Part shown: positions 38,701 through 46,429 of the stretch, in pieces
Layout of the letters: every line of letters starts with the position of its first letter
How positions within the stretch are numbered: the first letter of the stretch is position 1
From: Cucumis sativus
Taxonomy: Eukaryota; Streptophyta; Magnoliopsida; Cucurbitales; Cucurbitaceae
Direction: 5' to 3'
NCBI RefSeq assembly: GCF_000004075.3
Contig: NC_026657.2
Span: 1,798,001-1,862,000, forward strand
DNA length: 64,000 nt
Translations under genes and position numbers: made by a program
The notes under the pieces: generated by a model
Databases searched by the model: none
What the model saw: the letters and a program-made list of their open reading frames with translations, nothing else
Told to the model about the DNA's origin: nothing

Positions 38701-39824
38701 CTTCCCAAAGTTTTTGTCAAAATCATGTGCTGAAGGCGAATCTTAAGTAAAATCATGCTGTAGGAAGTTCTTGAAGTTACATATGTTTTTCTCGTAATTG
38801 TATCGCATGGAATGAATTCCAGTGTCTCCATTGACTTCTTTGACCATTGTTGGCCTTTTTTCAGTGTTACAGCAGAGAAGTGGGTCCCAATTGTTGAGGT
38901 CCCGGTGAACAGTATGAAGCTTTTCCTAGAGAAAAAGAAACGAGAAGGCTTCTCTATTTTGGGTTTGGAACAAACTGCTAACAGTGTACCTCTTGATCAG
39001 TATGCATTTCCTAAGAAGACAGTAAGATATTCTTGAAAGTCTTCCTTCTTAATATCTTCTTCTTAGTATTTTTCCTGGTTCTTCAGTTGAAAAGTGATTG
39101 GGTCAAGAAAAAAGAAAAAAAAAAATGAATCAAGAAAGTGAGAAACCATCATGTTGGTTTTCTGGAATGGCTTGTTAGATTAATTGAGCCTGTGTTTTGA
39201 GATGGATTAAGGTTGAATAGGAATATTAGTTATACCGATAGTACATTTTCTTTTTCTTAGAATAATCTTTATCAATTCTCAAATCTCAGTTAAGTATGAA
39301 CGTTCCTGATGTATGTCATCCTTTAAAAAGTTCAAACATTGGACACAGCATGTGTGTAGATATTCAATTATATAGGATTTAATTAAATTTGATGGTTTTG
39401 CATGGATTTGAATATTCTTTCAGTAGAAAGCACACATGCTAAAGAGGATAGGGATACGCCATATGGATCATTTTTCTGAAGATGAAATAACTTCTTTTCT
39501 TTTCTGTGAAGTTGATGACATATATATTTCTAATGCTGCAATGGACTAGAACAAATAATAGTTACACTAGTTAGCTATTCATGAGAATTGCAAGATTGAG
39601 GGTTAATCATTATTTATTCTTTACTTTAAATTTCACTTATAATTCTTCAATCACCCTGGTAGGTATTGGTCCTTGGACGTGAAAAGGAGGGTATACCCGT
39701 TGATATAATCCATATACTTGATGCATGTGTTGAGATTCCTCAGTTGGGAGTTGTCAGATCTCTTAATGTTCATGTTAGTGGTGCTATTGCACTCTGGGAG
39801 TATACTCGACAACAGAGACACTAG
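14770..39824 (+). CDS. TRM3/TARBP1-type tRNA (guanosine-18-2'-O)-methyltransferase
   Basis: Coding exons: 14770-14946, 15244-15337, 15727-15821, 15931-16448, 16559-16769, 16922-17233, 20499-20646, 20784-20921, 21187-21268, 22813-23090, 23213-23326, 23473-23720, 25159-25404, 25575-25730, 26820-26957, 27186-27428, 28214-28341, 29198-29321, 29839-30000, 30083-30230, 30320-30417, 31846-32004, 32287-32334, 32704-32811, 33871-33945, 34627-34677, 34876-35019, 35098-35228, 35446-35533, 36160-36216, 36290-36542, 37598-37749, 37858-37928, 38865-39021, 39663-39824. Phases agree throughout; 1837 residues. The long N-terminal part is helical-repeat-like. The C-terminal SpoU/TrmH domain starts near residue 1690: motif 1 [10 protein letters not shown] with its Arg, motif 2 [12 protein letters not shown] (1785-1796), motif 3 [17 protein letters not shown]. 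These enzymes use SAM to methylate the ribose of G18 in tRNA D-loops. Length suits the plant homologue (about 1.8-1.9 thousand residues). Introns hold transposon debris but no break in the frame. Confidence 0.92.
17719..19144 (-). mobile_element. internally deleted Copia LTR retrotransposon in intron 6
   Basis: Read on the minus strand. A left LTR (19144-18921) begins TGTTAGAA and is followed at once by a primer-binding site TGGTATCAAAGCGGG. A short gag start follows (about 18890-18795). The frame then jumps straight to the end of reverse transcriptase and RNase H (about 18790-17960), including a [10 protein letters not shown]-like block and [14 protein letters not shown] second LTR (17959 to about 17719) begins TGTTAGAATT. 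Everything from gag to most of RT is deleted and stops are present. The LTRs share the GGTTTCCACGTAAA region but are clearly diverged, so the element is old. It is antisense to the host gene. I could not find a target-site duplication. Confidence 0.85.
19420..19970 (+). pseudogene. decayed coding-like stretch of unknown origin in intron 6
   Basis: On the plus strand this reads as a Lys/Glu-rich protein interrupted by stops (for example [20 protein letters not shown], then [20 protein letters not shown] and [11 protein letters not shown]). The minus strand is open for 176 codons but reads Ser/Phe-rich, the usual shadow of a charged sense protein. I do not recognise the family. It may be a retrocopy or transposon part. 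Confidence 0.35.
22070..22200 (+). mobile_element. probable LINE 3' tail in intron 9
   Basis: Resembles the tail family seen elsewhere in this gene: a T/G-rich lead, GAGCATCAGTCTCTTTT, then a TATCAATAATAAA-like end. Intron 9 is otherwise unremarkable. Confidence 0.4.
23930..24052 (+). mobile_element. LINE 3' tail in intron 12
   Basis: Carries TGAGCAATAGTCTCTTTTCA, then TATCAATGAAGAGGTTTGTT, ending in a short A-run; the same arrangement as the copies at 26.3 and 29.0 kb. Confidence 0.55.
24290..24368. repeat. CATC/TGTC-type microsatellite in intron 12
   Basis: Degenerate tetranucleotide runs: CCATCCATCCATC, then CTGTCTGTCTG and TATGTATGTATA. Confidence 0.85.
25895..26110 (-). mobile_element. 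minus-strand LINE 3' tail in intron 14
   Basis: Starts TTTAAAAAAAATGGAAACAA followed by CATTGATATAGTGAAAAGA, the reverse of the tail pattern, and further on carries TATCTCAACCAAGTTG, related to the block at 34.40 and 54.92 kb. Confidence 0.5.
26190..26391 (+). mobile_element. LINE 3' tail with poly(A) in intron 14
   Basis: Ends TTGAGCATTAATCTCC, then TTTATTATCTTTAATTG, then a 14-base A-run at about 26378-26391. It lies about 80 bases beyond an oppositely oriented tail. Confidence 0.6.
27640..27800 (-). mobile_element. minus-strand LINE-tail-like segment in intron 16
   Basis: TTTTTGGAACAAAGATAGC, then CTCATTGAAATAGTGAAAGA, is similar to the minus-strand tail at 25.9 kb. Confidence 0.4.
28920..29097 (+). 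mobile_element. LINE 3' tail in intron 17
   Basis: Contains TTTTGAGCGTCTGTCATC, TTTTATCAATGAAAAGTTG and a terminal A-run, in the same order as the other tails. Confidence 0.55.
30560..30912 (+). mobile_element. Copia 5' fragment (LTR end, primer-binding site, gag leader) in intron 21
   Basis: The end of an LTR (CTCGGGTTTCCATGTAA, then CTTTTAACA) is followed at 30660 by TGGTATCAGAGCGAGG, the standard initiator-Met-tRNA primer-binding site of plant Copia elements. A Pro/Gln-rich open frame of 68 codons (30705-30911) follows, probably a gag leader. The rest is missing. It is in sense with the host gene and shares LTR motifs with the Copia remnant of intron 6. Confidence 0.75.
31133..31582 (+). 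mobile_element. 5'-truncated LINE with target-site duplication in intron 21
   Basis: The insert holds an intact stretch of the C-terminal zf-RVT region of L1-type LINEs ([13 protein letters not shown], 31193-31483), a 3' UTR and a terminal A-run at about 31570-31582. It is flanked by GGAAATAATCAA at 31121-31132 and at 31583-31594. A truncated 5' end, poly(A) and direct repeats together are the mark of target-primed reverse transcription. Confidence 0.88.
33190..33302 (+). mobile_element. LINE-tail-like segment in intron 24
   Basis: CTTCGGAGTTTGTATCTTC, then TTTATTAATCAATGAGAGC and a mixed A-run, resembling other tails in this gene but more decayed. Confidence 0.35.
34118..34240. repeat. degenerate ~25-bp minisatellite in intron 25
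   Basis: Three imperfect copies of a unit like GGAAACTAGGATGGAGGTGATG lie near 34132, 34152 and 34203, with variants and a spacer. Confidence 0.75.
34270..34465 (-). mobile_element. minus-strand LINE 3' end in intron 25
   Basis: TTTTTGAAACGGAAACATAT, then CTCTTTATTAATTAATGATA, is the reverse of the tail pattern. It carries CATCTCAACTAGGTTGACA at 34398, which recurs at 54920. Confidence 0.6.
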
Positions 39825-41350
39825 TAAGCCGCCATCATTTTCATGATTTTACCCATTACTTTTGGTGGGAAGTTTCAAACATCAAGGTATACTTGCTAAA
39901 TTTTCAGGTTGAGTAACTTATCATCTTGGACAACTGTCAAATCGTGGTTATGTAAAGAAATTAGAAATGGATTTCATATGCGAAGGACGGTGGAACTGTA
40001 AACAAGTGAATCATAATTTGTATGAAAGAGTCGATGTATTGTTGTCAAATTACATGTTCACTTGTAGAAATTTTGTAAGCATCAGTTCCATTATTTTTCT
40101 TACGGCAATTCATTTATCTTAATCTCATTCTCAGTTGTAGCCTGAGCTGCTGCCACATCTTCATTATTGAGTTTGAAAGTTGTACTTCTTGCCATGGGAA
40201 CATGCAACGCCAATCTTTTTATGTCCCGTCTCTTTTGAGAGAAGATCTAAAATGATATTAGCTGAATTGTTTAGGATTGAACACAGAACTCTGATAAATG
40301 GATCTTTTTTGAAACATGAATGTTCAGGTCATGGCAAATTTACCTACCCATTTTTTTTGTGAAGTTATTGGATTAATACGAAGAATGGAGGAATCAAATC
40401 TCTGACCTCAAGGTTGATGGTAAAGTACTGTGGTAACAGAACTATGCTCGTTTTGGCGTTACATACCCTTTTGAAGATCCTAGATTGCCACAATCTAATT
40501 TTGGCTTAATCCTACCGATATTCAAATTGAAAGATTAGTTATAGATACTAATCTACAAATTATATTTTACAAGTTTGTTGGATTTTCTTGAGAAGTAAAA
40601 TACCTGTAGTTTCTCAGAACTATGATAGATTAGTTTTTAAAACCCCATTTTTTTGTGTGTGTTTAAAATAGCAATTAGTGGATCATTTAAATATTGAACG
40701 AGAAGAGGGGGTGACCTCACTTCTATTGCCTTTGAAAGAAAGTCAAGTGAGGAATTTGGGGCATACATCCAGATAAATTTAATGGAGATCTATAAAATCA
40801 GGTACATGTAAATGTCAGTAGTCTTATCCTACTGCCCTTTACTTTATCCATGGTATTCTTGCTCTTTGATTCACTGTTTTTTACTTCATTAACCTTCTTG
40901 GTAGATCCACTGCTTTGGTTCTGCTTTTGCCTATCTTTCTTTGGTTGAAAACTTGTCAAAGCTTTGTAAGACCTTTGAATCAGGTTGCCGAAACAACTTG
41001 TAAATCTGGGACCCTTGGGCTTTCCACAAAGATTGACGAGCTATCAAAAAGGCAAATTCTAATTCTTCATCAAGCTAGAAGCTACATCCTTCCAGAACAG
41101 TATATTATATGCAAAATAAGAGATGAATGGGTTTGAGATTATCTCCAATATTCTAACACTAATGACTACATCAAGTTGTCATGAACTTTTCTGGCTTAAA
41201 ATTATGGAACAAGGACCATGGAGGGCTTCCATTTACACCTCCTAAACTTGGCTACTTTACTTTACCAAATTTTACTGCTATATTCATTCAAATTGAGTTT
41301 AGATGAATTTGATGTGTGCAAATTGTGTGGGTTAGAATTTAGATATCATA
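39825..41350. other. 3' region of the TRM3-type gene and spacer
   Basis: The first roughly 250 bases are the likely 3' UTR. Beyond that I see AT-rich DNA. A 73-codon frame at 40915-41136 has no recognised domain and is not called. Confidence 0.5.
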
Positions 41351-41716
41351 CTATCTTGCTAGGACAAGAACATAAATGTTATTGCTTTGTGAATCAATAT
41401 GCAAACTTACAGAAAAGGAAGTGCATACAAGATTAATTGCTATGCTTCTTGCAATTGGTTGTTTGTTCTTCAAAGGAATTGGCTCTGGTGTTCGGATATA
41501 TGGAGATGCGGGTGACCGTGCAGACTTACGAAGGCGTTGAGAGTACTTGAGGAGTTCAGTTCTCCTATTGTATCCTTTATTAGCCGTGTCTTGCTTCCAT
41601 TGATTTCTAACTACTTTATTCACGTTATCGCGTTGATAGCGATTGACTGGTAGTCTTGGTTCTTGCTTCTCCGAATACACAGTCACCAACACTTTATTCT
41701 CTTTTGATACTGTTGC
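41351..41716 (-). CDS. possible exon of an unrecognised small basic protein
   Basis: On the minus strand an acceptor (GTGAATTTTAG) at 41717-41718 opens into a frame that runs in phase to a stop at 41351: ATVSKENKVLVTVYSEKQEP, then YNRRTELLKYSQRLRKSARS. The Tyr-Ser-x-x-Leu-Arg and Ser-Pro-rich composition looks like real coding sequence, but there is no ATG in the frame and I found no fitting first exon within the next 150 bases. It could be the last exon of a gene with a distant start, or a remnant. I do not recognise the family with confidence. Confidence 0.35.
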   Translation of the reverse strand, partial: ATVSKENKVLVTVYSEKQEPRLPVNRYQRDNVNKVVRNQWKQDTANKGYNRRTELLKYSQRLRKSARSPASPYIRTPEPIPLKNKQPIARSIAINLVCTSFSVSLHIDSQSNNIYVLVLAR

Positions 41717-43271
41717 CTAAAATTCACAAATATCATCACACCATGTCAGAACACAAACGTTGAGTTTCAGAGTAATAGAGGGAGAGAGTTCACCATTTAA
41801 GTTGACAAGATGGGATTATGATCTGTAAGTCTTCTTTCCCTGGATATATTTACGAGATATTGAAATTATATAACTTGTATAAATGGATGTAGATAGCTAC
41901 GGATGGATGGATATATTACTATATATGTATCTTCCTATATCACCTTGTATGTGTCACCTTGCGTGTGTATATTTTATGTGTATAAAGATTTGTGGTGATA
42001 CCTACAAAGTGATAATATACAATATTTTACGGTGGTGATGCATACAATGAGATATATACACAATATGGTAAATTCATCTTCCATTCTTCAACTTTTAATT
42101 TGCAGTTTTTTTCATTTCTCCACCAAACAGAGAAAGGATGGAACAAGGGATTAGGCACAAAATTGATGTTTGGATATGTGATTGCGTAAACACGTGTTTG
42201 AAAGAAATTTTCAAAATTAGTGCTTTAAAAAGCAAACTATAAGTACTTTGTTAAAAGGATTTGAGCATATTTGGAAGTAATGATTGTAGTGATTCTAGAA
42301 AAAGAGACGTGTTCAATTAATTTTGTAGAATTGACTTTGATATAGTCATATTATTGTTTGGATTCAAGCTTCTTAGAGTGATTTTAAATTGTCTAACCAA
42401 CTTAATTGATATACAAATATGTTATTTTTACCAGGTATGTGATTTAAATATCCTTACCCTCAATATTAATAATAATAAAGTACTTTTTAATTATTATGTT
42501 TTGATTTAAAAGTGACTTTAGAATGATCAAGTGATAAGAATAAAAAGAAAATATTTTATTTCAGAAAAGTTATAAACTAAATATGGCCATAAGAAAAATT
42601 ATTCTTAAATGCTTAGGCAAATTTAGTATTTCAATAATGAATAAAATGTGGGTAACTTTTTTTTAGGTGATTCTAATCACCTTACCAAGAAACACCTCAA
42701 TGTTAGAATCCACCTCTTGTTAGACATCTATCAAAATTAATTTGAAAACATCCCAGTATATTATTTACAAAATATCATAGTTGGAAATGAAAGAGAAATT
42801 GACCAGTAGCAAAAGTGATCTCTCAAAAAAAAATTGTTTGTATATCACTCCCCCTTATAAGTTCAATAAATGCTCAAATCTTGGGTGGATGACTCATCTT
42901 CAAGACTCTTTAGGCATATGTATGTATAAATGCATCTGTTAATAAAGGGCCCCTATAAACAAAACCAAAATTTCCCCACATGACTTCTTGCGCAACAAAA
43001 ATGGAATTTTGGGAAACTGATTGAGCTAAATCTGATAATAAATCCATCAAAATAGCTTAACCCTCAAACCCATATTTCCAGATAAACCAAGGCTGTTTTG
43101 GAGAGATCTTCATTGGAACCCTCAAGAAGCGTCAACTTCAAGAAGCATTAAACTGAGGCCTAAAGATTTAGCATCTTTCAGAGCTCACATTATCTTTTCT
43201 CTACTTAGCTCAAATCTTTAAAGATACAAACATAGTCAATTCAAAACGAGAAACAGGCAACTTTTCTGATA
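41717..43271. other. AT-rich spacer downstream of LIL3
   Basis: No gene supported. The segment next to 43272 should hold the LIL3 3' UTR. ATGGATGTAGATAGC-type short repeats occur near 41890 without a clear unit. Confidence 0.5.
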
Positions 43272-44959
43272 TTACATTTTGCCTGAGCCTGAGGTTTCAT
43301 CCTGCCAAGTTGCTTGCCATTGCTTGTCGTAAAATGTTGTTTCATCAATCAACTTCTTTAGAGTCTCTATATCTTCATTCTTTCTTATCAAAAGAACTCC
43401 CACCACAGCAACAAATAGCAATGTTTTGCAGAAGAAGTTGCCCATTTGACCTACTAGTCCTACCCCTGTCAAGCTATCGACGAAGTAAGCCATGAAGAAC
43501 CCCACCATGGCTGCACGCCCTGCATCAAAAACCATTGTACAGCTCAAATTTACTTCAATATGTTAGATATGATATGATACTTTGTTCATCACTATATTAC
43601 TTGTGACTAGTGCGTTCAAAGCTCAGTGAATTTTTCAACACTAAATTATGTGCAAATAGAAATTCAAAAATATGATATAAAAACCATGGACTTGTCTTGA
43701 AAGGCAAAAGCTCTATCCAAATCACTTTACTTGTTTCAAAATTGTTTAAAAGAATTGTGATAAAAATGAAGAGAAACCAATGTTATGACTGACCTATCAT
43801 GACAAACATGAATGAGAGAGAATTTTGAAATATTTGTTCAAAATCACTCTAAAACATGGCCTTAATCGTACACTTTTAAGCACAATTTTCATACAATCAG
43901 ATTGGTTTTGAATCATTAAAAGCATGCTTTTGGAGTGATTTAATCATTTCAAAATCACTCTCAAGCAGACCGTTTTTTTAGTACAGGTGGAGGGAGGGGA
44001 TTTCAACCTCCAATCTCAATATCAAACTACTTAGCTAAGATCGTTTTGAAAAAGATGCATACACAAGGTCTTGGCCTTATTTCACTCACACGAGCTTTAA
44101 GAAAGCATGACAAAAGAATCATGCAAACATGTTAATATTATACCATTGAGTAGCTCAGCCTCTGGCAGATGGTAGCGCTTGATCCAAGCCCACCAAGGAA
44201 CTATGGATGTGTCAAACACCACAGGGTCCTCATTACTTGATGATTCTGGATTGTTTTCCAACCACTTCCTCCTCCTAGCCTCTGATGAAAAGATCAAGTA
44301 AATTCTCAAGCATGACCAAGAAATAACATTACAATTTGAAGATCATCAAAACTTGGATACTCCAGATTTTTCCAGAAAAAGCATTTCAGGCATTGCATGT
44401 ATTTATTTGTCAATTTCCAATGTACCCCGTTTATACACCTAGATTTAGCTATGCAATTAGAAGCAAAATAAACAGATAATTTAGGGTTCCCCCCCCTAAA
44501 AGAACAAAATAGTTTAATGTTTCATTTCTCATAACGAAGGTTACCAGCATCAATAACAGCATCCCAATCAGTGCTTCCATTTTTCTGGAACTGATTCAAA
44601 TCCCAAGTCCCATTAACCCATTTAGGGTCTTCAAATTTGCTAACCACCTCGACAACTTCTTCAGCAGCCGCCACCGACCCATTGGTTCCGGCGAGGCTCT
44701 CCTGCTCTTCGGGTGCAAGCTTGGCCGGCTCCGGATCCTTCTGCTCGACGGGGGTTTCTACAGAAACAGTGGCTGAACCACCTGAAATTCCGGCACCATT
44801 GTCAGCTGTGGCCCTGATAGTGAAGAGAGAGGAAGAAGAAGAAGAAGGGTTTCTGGTTCTGAGAGAAGAAAAGGGTCTGAAGGAGAAATGGGTTGTGTGG
44901 TGTGAAGGAGAGAAAGTAGAAAGATGGGATGAAGGAGAAAACAAAGCCATGGACGACAT
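43272..44959 (-). CDS. LIL3: light-harvesting-like protein 3 (LIL3), plastid
   Basis: Three exons on the minus strand: 44959-44545, 44281-44144, 43519-43272. Junctions keep phase and give 266 residues. Residues 1 to about 48 are Ser/Thr/Arg-rich, a typical chloroplast transit peptide. After an acidic linker come the conserved [14 protein letters not shown] block, the [19 protein letters not shown] segment and the chlorophyll a/b-binding-type helix, with Glu181, Asn184 and Arg186 of the LHC motif (ELLNGRAAMVG) present. A second hydrophobic helix ([12 protein letters not shown]) follows. LIL3 is a thylakoid membrane protein that binds and stabilises geranylgeranyl reductase for chlorophyll and tocopherol synthesis. 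The intron after Asn184 splits the LHC motif. The gene is divergent from CLPR4. Confidence 0.95.
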
Positions 44960-45040
44960 TGTTGTTATGGAGAAGGGAGGGAGAGAGCTTCTGCTCTAAG
45001 CTCTATCCTCAGCCTTGTAATTATGATGGATGGGGAAGCT

Positions 45041-45100
45041 TTGCACTTTCTACATTTACTTGTCATTTTATTGCACTTTCTACATTTACTCGTCATTTTT
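45041..45100. repeat. 30-bp tandem repeat in the LIL3 promoter
   Basis: TTGCACTTTCTACATTTACT begins at 45041 and again at 45071, each followed by (T/C)GTCATTTT. It lies 80-140 bases upstream of the LIL3 ATG. Confidence 0.9.
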
Positions 45101-46308
45101 CTACTATAATATAATGATAATATAGACCTCTTAAAATACCATTTTGTCCCTAACCATATATCTTTTTTTTATTATTATACCTCAAAAACAACCTTTACTT
45201 TGTCAACTTTTGAGTGAAATAAGAAAGTTACTAAGTTTAAAGAACCGTTAACTATTCGTGAGAAAGTTAATAAAATATAAATTTGATGTTTTTTAATAGT
45301 GAAATCTACAAACTTCTGAAGTTAAATAAGGAGTGAAGTTCACGATTTTCATTTCCATATTTCTACTTCTCAATGTCTTGAACTAAATATATCTTTAATA
45401 ATATCTAAATTTGATTATGGAATCAAAATAAACATAGATTAATATTAGGTGTCATGTGACACTAAAACAAGCACAACTTAAAGTTTAATAACTTGAAGAA
45501 GAAAAAATCGTCTCTAACTTTTATAAAAACAGAACTTTAGTTGTCAATGATTTAATTCAATTACTTTACAAAAGAAAACAAAGAGTTCTAATGTTAGGGG
45601 TGTGGATTAACCTTTTTTATTTGGTTTTAATTAGAAATCAAACTTCATAAAAATATGAACTAATCTACAAAAAGCAAACATTTATATCTCTCTTTACCCA
45701 ATAGTTCTTTTAATAAACTTTAATTAGGTTTTATTAATATTTAATTTTAATTAAATTGTTTATTGAATCTCATGCAAATGCAAAATTCTATCTTCTAAGC
45801 CCAAAATTTGATTCATATTCCACTAAATTGATCCAATATTATATAATTTAATTTGAAACATATTGAAAAATAACTATATAAATATTGAAATCCAACCACT
45901 AGAAATAAAGAAATAAAAAATCAAATAATTATAACATTTAACAATCTAATCATCAAATATACAAAACTCATATCTAAAACTAAAGTAGGAGTCAGACTCG
46001 AAATTTGAAATCACAAAATTGCTCCGATAGAGTACAAATATCATTTAAAAAGACATTCTCGTATCCAAAATCTAACGATAAAAGTTTATTACCGATAAAT
46101 TTGTTATATTTATATATATATATATTTTAAGGAATGTTGATTGATTATATACTTAAAATTGATATTCTTTATATAATTTAAAATTCAAAATTTATTTACG
46201 AAAAAAATTATTACATTTCATTTTTCATAAATATTTTGTCAAAAATGTTTTTGATAATTTCCCTTTAAAAGTATATACACAAAATCTCCATTTGGAAAAC
46301 AAATGATT

Positions 46309-46343
46309 TGGGCTGGGCCTAACCCAATACCTTTAAAAGCCCA
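46309..46343 (+). promoter_or_regulatory. site II-type motifs upstream of CLPR4
   Basis: TGGGCT (46309) and TGGGCCT (46314) overlap, and AAGCCCA follows at 46337. Such GGGCC/T elements bind TCP factors in many plant genes for organelle and translation proteins. They lie 87-121 bases before the ATG. Confidence 0.6.
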
Positions 46344-46429
46344 CAAATCTTCAACTTTCGCTCTTCTCTATCTTCGGCTTTTCTTCTGTTGTTCGTTTCG
46401 GATTATCACTCTTCAAGGTTTCCCGAGCC

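Larger units (their letters stand above)
44960..46429. promoter_or_regulatory. shared intergenic region between divergent LIL3 and CLPR4
   Basis: A 1470-base region separates two outward-facing start codons of plastid-protein genes. Both ends have GC-richer leaders; the middle is strongly AT-rich with a TATATATATATAT run near 46110. No reading frame is supported. Confidence 0.6.

Noticed and set aside
44637-44999. 120-codon plus-strand frame opposite LIL3 exon 1
   Set aside because: It is the antisense shadow of the Ser-rich transit peptide; LIL3 is clear on the other strand.
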